Assembly: GCA_963824215.1 (NCBI GenBank)
Contig: CAWGOE010000001.1
Span: forward strand, 186,001 to 250,000
Direction: 5' to 3'
DNA length: 64,000 nucleotides
From: VRUE01 sp963824215
GTDB lineage: Bacteria > Actinomycetota > Thermoleophilia > Solirubrobacterales > 70-9
Positions 8,098 through 17,682 of the stretch are shown here, in pieces (positions within the stretch are counted from its first letter, which is position 1; every line of letters starts with the position of its first letter). Below the pieces are notes generated by a model. The model was given only the letters and a program-made list of their open reading frames with translations. It had not been told where the DNA came from and did no database searches. Made by a program: the position numbers and the translations under genes.

Positions 8098-11000
8098 CGC
8101 CCGCCTCCTTGGTTGTGGCGCACTTGGGCCCCTTTGCCCTGGCGCTTTCGGTTCGCGCTCACACAGCGGGTCTTGCCCTTGCGACGCACCTTGCGCTTCT
8201 GCTTGGGGCAGCGTTTGTTCGTCGGGCCGCCCTGCTTCAGGTTGCCGGCCCCCGTGAAGCCCGAGGCCGGCGTCGGGTAGGCGGGGATGATCGGAGAGGG
8301 CTGGCAGGCTTCGCCCTGGCACTCGCCGCCGGAGTCCTGCGCGGTGGTGGGGAAGCCGCCACCTTCGCGGGCGACGTAGACGTCGACGAGCTTGTCGCGG
8401 TCTTCGAGCAGGAGTTGATCGCGGGTGGTGAAGAAGATGTTCTTGCCCACGGGATCGGCAGCGAGGAAGTTGGAGTCGCTCGGTTCGCGACCGGCTGAGA
8501 TCAGCGAGACGCAGCCGCCTTCGCGTTTGCAATCGCCGACTCCCTGGGGCTCGTACTGGTAGACGTCTTCGACGTTGTCGTTGGTGTCGCGGGCGGTGAG
8601 CGCGTCTTGGCTGTCGAAGTAGAGGCGGCCGGCGTTGCTCAGAAAGCGCGGCTGGGGCTGGGGGTCTTGCTGGCCCGGAACGGGGGACAGCAACGGCAGA
8701 GTCGAGGGGCCGTGCGGCGCTTCTCCGCTCGGGTTGCAGGAGGGGCAGATCAGCTCTTCCGTGGCCGAGTCATAGATGTAGACCTCCGGGCAGATCGAGG
8801 TTTTGAAGATGATTGGGGCCCCTGCAATCTCTATGAGTTCACACGGCCCGACGTTCTCGAAGCCGTCGATCAGCGCCGCTTTGGAAAGGAAGGCGAGCCG
8901 GCGGCCGTCGGGGCTCGCCTGGGCGAGGCGGTTCGACGGTGAGGCCGTCCAGGTTCCAGACGTAGCGCCCCCACCGATGGAGTCAGAGGACAGCAGCGTC
9001 GCGATGAATCTCGCCGCACCTCCCTGCTGCCAAACGTAGAGGTTGGGCTGGCCTGCCTGGGCGACCGCGCCCTGATCGTTCGGCGCTTCGTCGAGCACTG
9101 CGGTATCGACGAAGTAGATCTTCGAGAGGTCCTCGCTTTGGCCGGTGATCCCCAGGAAGCCGCCTTCGCCTTCGCTCAAGTCGATCGGCGGGGCGGCGAG
9201 GTCCTCGACGTCATAGAGCAAGCCGTTGGTGAGCAGAACCTTGGAGCCGTCAGCCGAGGCGGTGAGGAATTTGCCGCTCGCGTCAGGTATTTCCTCGGTG
9301 CTCGTGCCGTTCTTGCGCACGTAGACCTGGCCGCTTTCATCGCTCCAAAAGACACGCGTGCCGTCGTCTGAGATCGCGTGAGAGACGTTGGCGGTTTCGC
9401 CCTGCGACTGGTTCTTCGATCCGAAGAAAGCCCCTGGAGCAGTGGTTTCGTCGGACAACACGTTGACGAGCCGCAGCGCCGAGCCGTCGTGCTCGTAGAG
9501 GTTGTATTTGCTCGCGCCGCCGTCGAGCGCCGGCGGGACCGAGCCTTCGAGAGCATCGTTCGCGGCGAAGAAGTGACGGTTGAAGTCCTTCGAGGCTCCG
9601 ACGTAGGCGATCAAGAAGACTTCTTCGGCGGCTGCCGGCAGCCTGTTGGGCGGCGCGCTCGTCAGTAGAGGCAAAAGCGCCCCGGGGTCTGCCGAGGGCT
9701 GTTGGTAGAGGTTCGCGTAGCCGGCGGGGGCCGAGGGTGAGAGCGTTGGCAGCTCTTGGTAAAGGATCCCCTGACTCAGATCTGCGTCGAAGGCTCTGTA
9801 GCCCTGAAGGCTGGTACCCATCAGCGCCGGGCTGAGGTTCGTCGTCTTCCATCCCGTGGCAGTGCGGTTCGAGAGGTACTCGTTATAGACGGAGGCGCCT
9901 TGCTCAAAGGAGAAGGCAAAGCCCGAGTAGGCGAGCGCCTCTCCGTCAGGGGAGATCTGCCTGGGGAAGGCCTCCGAAAATGCGCCGGGCTTGCATTCCT
10001 TTCCGCAGCTGCCGAGTTCCGGGCGAAGCGGGAAGGGCTCCCCGCCGTGCTTCTCGACGGGGGTGACGAGCTCATAGGCCCGTCCGTTGGCCAGTCCGGG
10101 CGGGGTGCTGGGGTAGGTGCGAAAGCTCTCTGCCTCGCCTTCGTCCGTCCCTTCGACGTTGGTCGCAATGACCCGGAAGCGGTAGGCGGTTCCCGGCTGA
10201 AGGCCCGAGACCGGGACCGAGGCAGGCAGCGTCGCCAGGCCGCCGCCGAGCGACGCTCCGCCTATTGGCGCTTCACTTGCCCCGGCGAAGCGGTCGCTCG
10301 GTTCGTTTGCTTCATAAGCCGCCTCGGTCAGGTACTGAAAGACGTAAGTCGTGTTCTCGCCGTTGGGGTTGATCTCTGCCTCGAGCAGCGCCGAGGATTC
10401 CCCCACGCCCGATACCGACTGCGCCTCGATCTCGGGCACGAGGCTCACCGGCTGGGCGAAGATGTGGCCGATTCCTTGTTCTCCGGGGCGAGATGACCCG
10501 TCAGCCGCGTAGAGGACACCGGGCGGGCGGCCTTCTTCTTCGTAGCTGAGGGTCGGGTTGAAGGCGAGCGCAAGCGTTTCGTTTGGCTCTGGTTTCGGGC
10601 TGACCGGGATCGTCCCGACCTCTTCGAATTCGCCTTCTGAGTTGCATGGACTCAGCTGGTGGATTTCCTTTTTGCCCTTCGAGCTGTAGAAGAAAGGTGC
10701 CCCACTGACCGGATCGACGGTCAACGATTTGATCCCTCCCGCCGTGAACTGGAACTCGCATACAGGCGTCAGGTGGTTGGCTGCCGAGAACTCATAGATC
10801 GCGTCTTCGCTGTGCATGTAGAGGTTGCCGGGGTCGTCCACCGCCAGCCCCTTGGGGATGTAGTTCGGTCCCTGCGGGTAGGGGGCGATGTCGTGATCGC
10901 GGCCGGTGTAGACACCGGCTTCGAAGACCATCACCCGCTCCTCGACGCCCGATTTGGCGCTGGGGGCCTTGTAGTCAGTCAGGTAGACCACGCCGCCGTT

Positions 11001-11618
11001 GCGCACCGCGATGCCGCCCGGTCGTCCGGCGGTATGTATTTTGCCCGGTCCTTCGTCAAAGGATTCGCCTTCGACCCCGCGTTGGCCGAAGCTTTCCAGC
11101 AGTTCGGAGCCATCGGGGCTGAACACCTGGACCACGCCGTTTTTGCGGAACGAGTCGGACACATACACGCGGCCGGTGCTCTGTTCCACCGCGACCCCTA
11201 TGGGAATACCGAACTGTCCGGGGCCTTCTCCCAACGGTGGGTTTAGAGCGAAAGACAGGCAGGTCGGGTGGGCGCTTTCCCCGTCTGGGCCACAGCGCTG
11301 GAATTCGACTTCGCCGTCCCCGACCCCCCATCCCCAGGCCTCGCGGAATTCGCCGCTGGGGCTGTAGCGGATCACTCGCCGGCCTTTTATGCCGACCGCG
11401 TAGACGGTCCCGGCCGGCACGCCGCCAGCGCCGGTCGTGTTCACCGCCAGGCCGTTCGCTTCCAGCTGTTCGTTTTTGCCGAAGTCGGCTACCTGCTCAT
11501 AGCTGGCCGAGGCGGAGGCGGCGGTCAGGAAGCCTGCGGTTAGAAGAAGGCAAAGCGCGAGGCCGAGCCGCCTCGAGGCGGTATCCAGATGGCTGTTCTT
11601 GTGCTCTGCGTGCTCCAC
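8094..11618 (-). CDS. Secreted NHL/beta-propeller protein with Fn3-like module
   Basis: 1174 residues with a signal peptide (LGLALCLLLTAGFLTAASASA). Residues ~40-390 contain NHL-like repeats (GIPIGVAVEQSTGRVYVSD; GGIAVRNGGVVYLTD; GLAVDDPGNLYM). Residues ~410-510 look like a fibronectin-III-type domain (SSALLEAEINPNG...TAYRFRVIATN). The next ~550 residues contain TolB/PD40-like blades (ISPDGEALAYSG; ISDDGTRVFWSD; ASPDGRRLAFLS). A basic tail CPKQKRKVRRKGKTRCV closes the protein, a Cys-flanked Lys/Arg cluster I associate with Solirubrobacterales exported proteins. It lies first in a two-gene operon. No enzyme motif is visible. Confidence 0.78.
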   Translation of the reverse strand: MEHAEHKNSHLDTASRRLGLALCLLLTAGFLTAASASASYEQVADFGKNEQLEANGLAVNTTGAGGVPAGTVYAVGIKGRRVIRYSPSGEFREAWGWGVGDGEVEFQRCGPDGESAHPTCLSFALNPPLGEGPGQFGIPIGVAVEQSTGRVYVSDSFRKNGVVQVFSPDGSELLESFGQRGVEGESFDEGPGKIHTAGRPGGIAVRNGGVVYLTDYKAPSAKSGVEERVMVFEAGVYTGRDHDIAPYPQGPNYIPKGLAVDDPGNLYMHSEDAIYEFSAANHLTPVCEFQFTAGGIKSLTVDPVSGAPFFYSSKGKKEIHQLSPCNSEGEFEEVGTIPVSPKPEPNETLALAFNPTLSYEEEGRPPGVLYAADGSSRPGEQGIGHIFAQPVSLVPEIEAQSVSGVGESSALLEAEINPNGENTTYVFQYLTEAAYEANEPSDRFAGASEAPIGGASLGGGLATLPASVPVSGLQPGTAYRFRVIATNVEGTDEGEAESFRTYPSTPPGLANGRAYELVTPVEKHGGEPFPLRPELGSCGKECKPGAFSEAFPRQISPDGEALAYSGFAFSFEQGASVYNEYLSNRTATGWKTTNLSPALMGTSLQGYRAFDADLSQGILYQELPTLSPSAPAGYANLYQQPSADPGALLPLLTSAPPNRLPAAAEEVFLIAYVGASKDFNRHFFAANDALEGSVPPALDGGASKYNLYEHDGSALRLVNVLSDETTAPGAFFGSKNQSQGETANVSHAISDDGTRVFWSDESGQVYVRKNGTSTEEIPDASGKFLTASADGSKVLLTNGLLYDVEDLAAPPIDLSEGEGGFLGITGQSEDLSKIYFVDTAVLDEAPNDQGAVAQAGQPNLYVWQQGGAARFIATLLSSDSIGGGATSGTWTASPSNRLAQASPDGRRLAFLSKAALIDGFENVGPCELIEIAGAPIIFKTSICPEVYIYDSATEELICPSCNPSGEAPHGPSTLPLLSPVPGQQDPQPQPRFLSNAGRLYFDSQDALTARDTNDNVEDVYQYEPQGVGDCKREGGCVSLISAGREPSDSNFLAADPVGKNIFFTTRDQLLLEDRDKLVDVYVAREGGGFPTTAQDSGGECQGEACQPSPIIPAYPTPASGFTGAGNLKQGGPTNKRCPKQKRKVRRKGKTRCVSANRKRQGKGAQVRHNQGGGR

Positions 11619-11721
11619 TTTGGCTCCCTGGTCGTTTTGTGTCCGCGTCTTGGTGGCCGCTCCCCTCCTCGCCGCGTATCAGGGCGGCGAGGAGGGCTGC
11701 TCAATCGGTAGATCCCTTAGG

Positions 11722-12636
11722 TCATGGCCCCGGAAGCGGCGCGGTGACGGCCCAGGTTCCGTAGGATTCGACGACGGCCACTTCCTCTAGTTCTCCGACC
11801 AGGCTGCCTTCGAGAAAGCCGCCAAACAGCACGGCTCCGCTAACCCCGTAGGAGCTGCCCGTAAAGTCAGGGCCGAACGCTTCGACAAATTCGACGGACG
11901 CGTTTTGGATCACTTCGGACTGGGTGTAGATGCAGAGATAGCCGGGTTCTGCATCGGGCTCGGTGAGAGACCCCGGGCAGTGCTCGTTGAATTCTTCGTT
12001 TTCCGTTTTTTCTTTGTTGAAAACGAATGCAGATTCCAAGCCGCCTGGCTCCGCCAGCGGAATCGGGAAGCTAATCGACGTTACTGCCCCCATAGAGGTC
12101 ATCGAGCTCGCCGCGATCGACCAAGCCCCCGTCTCGGTCTCGCCCGGCGGCAGCGTGCCGCCTGCGGTCCATGGCTCGCCTTGCGGGCCTTCAGGGCCTT
12201 TCAGGTCAGTGCCGGCGCCCCAACCTCCGTTGGCGCCCGAAGCTGCCTTTGGCCCGTAGATTTTGTTGACGTCGGTCTCGATGTAGAAGTCGCCGAGGGC
12301 TCCGACTGCGACAGTCGGGGTCGGGGTCCCGCTGAGGACGGTTTTGCCGTTGGTCCCGGCTGCGCCGGCGTTACCCGTATCGCCCTTGTCACCCTTGGCG
12401 CCGGTGTCGCCCTTCGCGCCTGCCGGTCCTGCAGGGCCAGCAGGTCCCGCGGGGCCGGCATCGCCCTTGGGCCCCTTCGGGCCCCGTGGGCCCTTCTTGC
12501 CCTTGGCTGAGGCGCTTGCATCGCCTGAGCCGCTGTTATCTGAAGCTGCGTAGGCGCCGCCGAGCATGGCGAACACGAGGGCGATCACCGAGATCACGCC
12601 CGGGATGCCGAAGCGGTTGCGTAGTGGCGAGAGCAT
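11722..12636 (-). CDS. Collagen-like repeat protein, membrane-anchored or secreted
   Basis: 304 residues. It has an N-terminal hydrophobic segment (IPGVISVIALVFAMLGGAYA) that may act as signal or anchor. A Gly-X-Y tract at residues ~48-95 (GPRGPKGPKGDAGPAG and similar, then GDTGAKGDKGD) can form a collagen triple helix. A beta-rich C-terminal domain with three cysteines (CPG, LCI) probably nucleates trimers. It is transcribed alone from the promoter at 12774-12803. Function in surface structure is inference. Confidence 0.82.
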   Translation of the reverse strand: MLSPLRNRFGIPGVISVIALVFAMLGGAYAASDNSGSGDASASAKGKKGPRGPKGPKGDAGPAGPAGPAGPAGAKGDTGAKGDKGDTGNAGAAGTNGKTVLSGTPTPTVAVGALGDFYIETDVNKIYGPKAASGANGGWGAGTDLKGPEGPQGEPWTAGGTLPPGETETGAWSIAASSMTSMGAVTSISFPIPLAEPGGLESAFVFNKEKTENEEFNEHCPGSLTEPDAEPGYLCIYTQSEVIQNASVEFVEAFGPDFTGSSYGVSGAVLFGGFLEGSLVGELEEVAVVESYGTWAVTAPLPGP

Positions 12637-12749
12637 CTAGAATCTCTTCTCCTTGTCCCGTGAGCCCCTCTGCCGGCCGCTTCCCTTTGGCGGCTCCCGT
12701 GAAGCTCGGTATGTAGTCCCTGAAGCCCTGCCCGTCCCACGGGCTGAAC

Positions 12750-12803
12750 TGTTCCGTACATGGAACAAAGAGAAAGATAGACAGTTGCGGACATAAAAGT
12801 CAA
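12750..12803 (-). promoter_or_regulatory. Promoter and overlapping palindrome for the collagen-like gene
   Basis: On the minus strand TTGACT (12803-12798) and TATCTT (12779-12774) are spaced by 18 bases, a sigma70-type promoter. Just downstream TGTTCC-N6-GGAACA (12750-12767) forms a palindrome placed to act as an operator or early leader hairpin. About 110 bases of leader follow before the start codon. Confidence 0.5.
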
Positions 12804-13024
12804 GCGAGTTCACGAAAGCGCGCAGAAGCGCGCCACAGCCGCAACGCAAAGCGCTCTGCAATCCCGCGCCCGGTCGGCCAGCTGTCGGAAGCCTCAGCCT
12901 TTGGGCGGCAGGGAAAGACGTGGGTCAAGCCAACGCCGTCGCGTGCATCCAGGCGAGCCTGCGCGAGCAGGATCGCTGGAACCGCGATCACTCAGTCGGG
13001 GCGTTTATGACGAGACGACCTGGA
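12804..13024. other. Intergenic spacer without recognised gene
   Basis: The 388-base gap 12637-13024 holds the promoter and leader of the collagen-like gene. In this remaining part I see no RNA gene, strong hairpin or convincing ORF. The open frames present have no family signature. Confidence 0.5.
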
Positions 13025-14398
13025 CTAGTCGGGAAACGCGTTTCTCACCAAACTCACCTCGCCGAAATTGACCCTGGCGAGGTCGGCCGCCTCAATCCGA
13101 AGATCTACCACATGTTCGCCGACGTTCTCGGCCGATAGCTCTCGATCCTCCTCATCGATCGGGTTCGCGTAGTCGATCAGGAACTCCACCCTCACGTAGA
13201 CGCTTTCGTTCTCGAAGCGAAACCGATCGACCTCTCGCGGGCGAACGGTGATCGCCTCCTGCTCGCCAGGGATGTCGAAGTCGTCGGAGACGATCGCGCG
13301 GGCGCCCACAGGATTGCTATCGACCCAAGATTCGAGCAGGGCGAGGATCTCAGCCGCCTCGACCTCGCGGACCCCCCCAACGCCAATCTCAAAGCCCCCG
13401 TCGCTCGGCACCGCTTCCAAGACGACGGCGACCGGCGATTCGAGCTGCCCCGAGACAAGTGGCTCATCGAGCTCCCAGGCGTCGATCAGATCCGAGCCGG
13501 TGTCGATCAGATGCAGTGCGTCCTCCCTGGTCACCGAGAACTCGACCGTCGCCGCGCCGTAGACCTCGAGCGTCATCACCACTCGACCATCGCGCGGATC
13601 GGCGCGCAAGAGATTGAGACCGCCAACGCTGAAGGAGGCAAAGATCGCCTCGACCATGTCGACTCCGATCTCCCAGCCATCCTGCGGCTCGGCGGGGAAC
13701 CAGAGCACGGCGCCCTCGATCTCGCTCGCCAGCCGGGCGCGCTGCGCGATGTCGCCCATAATCGTGCGGGCCTCCTCCGCGGCCTCCTCGGAGGGAGCGA
13801 CATAGGCCGTGTTGAAATCGACGATCCGGGGCACTATCCGTAGCCGATCCGAATCAATGCCCCAGGCCTCCATGTCGGCGCGCAGCGTGGGGTGAAGCCG
13901 GGAGCGTTCATCGGGATCGCAGAAATCCGTGTGGTTGTCGGTAATGAGGATCGCCTCGTCCTGCTCGGCCGCCTCGACCGCGGTCAGCCAGACCTGAGCG
14001 TCGACCACACCCGAGCCGTCACCCGGGATCGGCCCACGGCGCCGCGCCACCCACTCGGCGATCAGTCCCGCGCGGGTGGGCGGTCCGGCGATCTCGACAC
14101 TCGCCCGGCGAAGCCTGTCTTCCAGACGGTCGCGGTAGGCCTCCACTTCCTGATCGAAGTCCGGGATCGGCGGCAGCTCCCAACCGAAAGCCGAAGCCTG
14201 GTGGCGTTCTCTTTTCAGCATCGTCACCAGCAGCTCAAGCCGCTCGGGGAACTGCCTCACGAGCTCCTCGACCACCACGCTGGGGATCCACGTCCGCAGG
14301 TCCTCACGGTCCGCGGCAGCAGCGAAGAGCGTCGAAACCCAGGCTCGCTCGGCAAACACGTCTCCGTGCAGTGAGGTGGTGTCGAGAACAACGATCAT
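13025..14398 (-). CDS. PIN-domain (DUF4935-like) protein with extra C-terminal domain
   Basis: 457 residues from the ATG at 14398. The start MIVVLDTTSLHGDVF gives the first PIN aspartate. Further acidic positions follow in VVVEELVRQF, GVVDAQVWLT and LITDNHTDF, as expected for a PIN-fold RNase. Residues ~240-457 form a second domain rich in acidic residues without a recognised motif, perhaps for substrate or partner binding. The frame stays open upstream to 14596, but that part lies against the next gene and lacks family features. The gene follows the split membrane-protein gene by 49 bases and marks the start of the accessory region. No antitoxin gene is adjacent. Confidence 0.72.
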   Translation of the reverse strand: MIVVLDTTSLHGDVFAERAWVSTLFAAAADREDLRTWIPSVVVEELVRQFPERLELLVTMLKRERHQASAFGWELPPIPDFDQEVEAYRDRLEDRLRRASVEIAGPPTRAGLIAEWVARRRGPIPGDGSGVVDAQVWLTAVEAAEQDEAILITDNHTDFCDPDERSRLHPTLRADMEAWGIDSDRLRIVPRIVDFNTAYVAPSEEAAEEARTIMGDIAQRARLASEIEGAVLWFPAEPQDGWEIGVDMVEAIFASFSVGGLNLLRADPRDGRVVMTLEVYGAATVEFSVTREDALHLIDTGSDLIDAWELDEPLVSGQLESPVAVVLEAVPSDGGFEIGVGGVREVEAAEILALLESWVDSNPVGARAIVSDDFDIPGEQEAITVRPREVDRFRFENESVYVRVEFLIDYANPIDEEDRELSAENVGEHVVDLRIEAADLARVNFGEVSLVRNAFPD

Positions 14399-14447
14399 GA
14401 TGGTGCGGCAATCGAGGTGCTGGAACCAGCGTGAGGCGCTGATGCGT

Positions 14448-15461
14448 TCATTTGTCCGGCGAGACGTATTGGAGCGTCTCGGGGAGCGCACGAGCTTTAA
14501 ACGTGACGATACGAGTGAACTCGGTTCCGTGGCAAGGATCTCGTGGACGGAAGCCGCCAATGCTGCCGACATCCACGCCTCCCTGGGCGATCCCATCAGG
14601 TAGCGGAGCGCGAGTCTCCTCCGAACAGTCGGTCTTTGGCCCGACCAGCTCGGTGGTCCCGGGAACTACTCTAAGCGCCATAGGACGACCTTCGGCCGAG
14701 TTGACCGTTCCGTATCCGAGTTCGCGGTTGCGACCAAAGACTTCCGAGGCGTACAACCTGATTCGGAAGAACCTCCCTGCGTGCCGGGGGCTTAGCGCAA
14801 AGCGACTGAGTACCCTCGTCTCCCGAAATCCCCCGTTGTCAAGCATCCCGCCAATCGCGATCACGTCTCCAGGTCGTACTGAAACGGTGGTCGCGTATTC
14901 GTCTTGCCCCTCCGTGAGGTTCTTCATCCTCACAACTGGCCCGCCGGAAAGCTGAGACGTTTCTGGGGTCCAGAAGGAGCCGAAGAAGCCAATCGAAAGG
15001 GTGCGGTTAGCCGGAATGGACGGGATCACCCACTCGTAGCCCGTTGCCCATTCTTGCCCCCGCTTCACCATGAAGCCGCCCAAGGACCGTAGGCGAGTAG
15101 CAGTCGAGGGCGGATAACCCACCTTCAGTTCTTCGTTGTGGAAGGTATAAAGGCCATTGCTCTGTGGGACAACTTGGATTCGAGGGCCGGGGATGAATGG
15201 GCCGTATTCCGAGTCGCCAAAGCTGAAGGCGATGGTGCGCAGTTCGGAGTCCGAAGGGCTGACATAGATCCGCGTAATCATCTGAGGGGAGGGCTTCGGG
15301 CGACTGTTGCGGACTAGGAATTTGAAACGCAGCTGATCATTTCCATCGGCTTCAATCCTCGATCCCCACTCCCGGCCGAAGTTGAGGTTCTTTACTTCGA
15401 GCGCGGCGTCGAGCCCGAGCGCGATAGGCACCCACTCCGCGGAGACGTGCTCGGGGCCCCT
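14448..15461 (-). pseudogene. C-terminal fragment of membrane protein gene split by IS21 copy 1
   Basis: This encodes ~335 residues beginning PEHVSAEWVPIALGLDAALE and ending YVSPDK. It is beta-rich and probably extracytoplasmic, with no recognised family. Any start codon upstream would lie inside the insertion sequence. Removing the element and one CCCCT target copy joins it in frame to the fragment at 17683-18023 (…STRG then PEHV…), giving one ~449-residue protein with N-terminal transmembrane segments. The gene is therefore inactivated by transposition. Confidence 0.8.
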
Positions 15462-15588
15462 TGTAGGCGCCGCCTGAATACTGACCCCCTCTCGCCGGTC
15501 GAAAACTGACCCCCCGCCAACGGCGGCGAGAGCGTCCGGGGGGACGCAGAGCCTGGCTTGACTGAAGAGGCCGAGCCAGGAGGAAGGC

Positions 15589-16794
15589 GTGCTGGACGTG
15601 GAGCAGTGGGCGCAGATCAGGCGGATGCATGTGGTCGACAGGGTCTCGATCAAGGAGATTGGCAGGCGCACCGGCCTGGCCCGCAACACAGTCCGGGCGG
15701 CAATTCGCTCCGATCAGCCACCGAGCTACGAGCGCCGGCCGCGGCCCTCCAAGCTCGACCCCTTCAAGGAGGAGATCGAGCGCCTGCTGCGCTCCGACCA
15801 TCGCATGCCGGGCACCCGCATCCGCGAGCTGATCTCCCATCTCGGCTATGAAGGCGGCAAGACGATCCTCGACGAACACCTGCGCGAGGTCAGGCCACGT
15901 TTTGCTCCCAAGCGCACCTACCAGCGCACCGTCTATCGCCCCGGCGAGATCTGCCAGTTCGACCTCTGGGAGCCGAGGGAGGAGATCCCGGTCGGCCACG
16001 GCCAGACGAGGCGAGGTTGGGTCGTAACGAGTGCCCTGGGCTTTTCTCGCGCCGGCGCCGGCGCGCTGATCTTCGCCAAGCAGGCGCCCGACATCCTCTG
16101 GGGCATGGGTCGCTGCCTGGCGAAGCTGGGCGCGCTGCCCGAGACCGTGGTCTGGGACCGCGAGGCGGCGATCGCGCCGAAGGGCCGCGCCACAGACGCC
16201 TTTGCCGCCTTCTGCGGCTCCCTACCGGTCGGCTTCTCGATCTGCGAGGCCGCAGACCCCGAGTCCAAGGGCATCCTCGAGCGCTCCCACCGCTTCTTGC
16301 GCTCCAACTTCGAACCGGGCCGCTCCTTCGCCTCGCCCGAGCACTTCCAGGCCTGCCTGGACGACTGGTTCGAGAGTCGCGCCAACACCCGCCTTCACCG
16401 CGGCATCCGGGCCGTGCCTGCAGAGCGCTTGGCCGAGGAGGTGCAGCGGATGCGACCGCTGCCCGAGCGCATGCCCGACACCGATCGCCGCTTCGTGATG
16501 CGCGTGCCCCAGCAGCCCTACCTGCGCTTCGACACCAACGACTACTCGTTGGACCCGCGGGCGGCGGGGTGGCGGGTGGAGGTGCGTGCGAGCCAGCGAA
16601 AGATCACCGCGATCGAGCTGGACACAGGGGCCATCGTCGCCTCCCACCGTCGCTTTTTCGCCAAGCACCTGACCTTCACCGACCCCGCCCACCAGGCGCT
16701 GCTCGACCAGCTGCGCGTCACCAGGCGCCGTGGGCCCGACGTCGAGGTCCAGATGCGCTCCCTGCAGCGCTACGACGAGCTGATCCCGACATGA
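15589..16794 (+). CDS. istA: IS21 transposase IstA
   Basis: 401 residues from the GTG at 15589, close to an AGGAGGAAGG ribosome site. The N-terminal helix-turn-helix is VSIKEIGRRTGLARNTVRAA. The DDE catalytic core shows Asp in CQFDLWE, Asp in VVWDREAA and Glu in SKGILERSHRF. A basic beta-rich C-terminus (RFDTNDYSLDPRAAGWRVEV) follows. The stop overlaps the istB start as ATGA, so translation is coupled. This copy is full length, unlike copy 2. Confidence 0.93.
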   Translation: MLDVEQWAQIRRMHVVDRVSIKEIGRRTGLARNTVRAAIRSDQPPSYERRPRPSKLDPFKEEIERLLRSDHRMPGTRIRELISHLGYEGGKTILDEHLREVRPRFAPKRTYQRTVYRPGEICQFDLWEPREEIPVGHGQTRRGWVVTSALGFSRAGAGALIFAKQAPDILWGMGRCLAKLGALPETVVWDREAAIAPKGRATDAFAAFCGSLPVGFSICEAADPESKGILERSHRFLRSNFEPGRSFASPEHFQACLDDWFESRANTRLHRGIRAVPAERLAEEVQRMRPLPERMPDTDRRFVMRVPQQPYLRFDTNDYSLDPRAAGWRVEVRASQRKITAIELDTGAIVASHRRFFAKHLTFTDPAHQALLDQLRVTRRRGPDVEVQMRSLQRYDELIPT

Positions 16795-17549
16795 CCAAGA
16801 CCGCCGAGCTCACCCATCTCTTCAGGGCTCTGAAGACGCCGGCTGCAGCCCGGGCGCTGCCCAAGCTCGCCGAGCGTGCCCGTGAGGAGGAGTGGTCCCA
16901 CGAGCGATTCCTGGAGGCGGTGCTCTCCACCGAGGTCTCCTCCCGGGAGTCCCACGGCGGCGAGAACCGGATCAAGGCCGCCCGCTTCCCGGCGCGCAAG
17001 ACGCTCGAGGAGTTCGACTTCACCTTCCAGCGCACCGTCAAGAAGCAGGTGGTCGAGCACCTGGGGCAGCTCGACTTCCTGCACGGCAAAGAGAACGTCG
17101 TGCTTTTGGGGCCGCCCGGCACGGGTAAGACGCACCTGGCGATCGCCCTCGGCATCCGCGCCTGCCTGGCCGGCCAGCGGGTGCAGTTCGCCACTGCCAC
17201 CGAGTGGGTGGCGCGCCTCGATGAGGCGAAGAGGGCCGGGCAGTTGGAGGCAGAGCTTCGCCGCCTGTCCTTCGTGCCGTTGCTCATGGTCGACGAGGTC
17301 GGCTATATCCCGTTTGACCCCGAGGCGGCCAACCTGATGTTCAGCCTTGTCTCCGCCAGATACGAGCGGGCTTCGCTGATCGTCACCTCGAACAAGCCCT
17401 TCTCGGCTTGGGGCGAGATCTTCGGCGACGAAGTGGTTGCCGCGGCGATGATCGACCGGCTCGTCCACCACGCCGAGATCCTCGGCCTCAAGGGCGACAG
17501 CTACCGCCTGCGCGACAAGGATCTGGGCTCCCCGCCGCCCAGGGACTGA
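16791..17549 (+). CDS. istB: IS21 helper ATPase IstB
   Basis: 252 residues. A Walker A motif GPPGTGKTH and a Walker B-like LLMVDEVGYI identify the DnaA/DnaC-like AAA+ ATPase that assists IstA in target selection. The typical IstB end (MIDRLVHHAEILGLKGDSYR) is present. Start overlaps istA by four bases. It has Asp in ARLDEAK where copy 2 has Gly. Confidence 0.93.
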   Translation: MTKTAELTHLFRALKTPAAARALPKLAERAREEEWSHERFLEAVLSTEVSSRESHGGENRIKAARFPARKTLEEFDFTFQRTVKKQVVEHLGQLDFLHGKENVVLLGPPGTGKTHLAIALGIRACLAGQRVQFATATEWVARLDEAKRAGQLEAELRRLSFVPLLMVDEVGYIPFDPEAANLMFSLVSARYERASLIVTSNKPFSAWGEIFGDEVVAAAMIDRLVHHAEILGLKGDSYRLRDKDLGSPPPRD

Positions 17550-17682
17550 GCGCTCCCGCCTGCTCCGCCTCGCCCTACGGGCTCGTCTCCGCAGGCGGGA
17601 CCTTCATGGCTTTTTGGCCGACTCTCTGAGGGGGTCAGTTTTAAACCGGCAGAAAGGGGTCAGATTTCAACCGGCGTTGACA

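Larger units (their letters stand above)
15462..17682. mobile_element. IS21-family insertion sequence, copy 1 (intact)
   Basis: 2221 bp. The left end reads TGTAGGCGCCG and the right end, reversed, TGTCAACGCCG. Both continue to a shared CTGACCCC, and further GGGTCAG-type repeats lie inside each end, as in IS21 elements. It carries overlapping istA and istB. The target duplication CCCCT is present at 15457-15461 and 17683-17687. It differs from copy 2 at only about three positions, so transposition is recent. Confidence 0.93.

Noticed and set aside
12344..12553. Pro/Ala-rich repeats on the plus strand, and a possible CRISPR-like periodicity
   Set aside because: The 9-base periodicity comes from the Gly-X-Y codons of the collagen-like gene on the other strand; no spacers.
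14398..14596. Longer N-terminus for the PIN-domain gene
   Set aside because: The extra residues (Arg/Ser-rich) overlap the end of the neighbouring gene, and PIN proteins begin at the MIVVLDTT strand.
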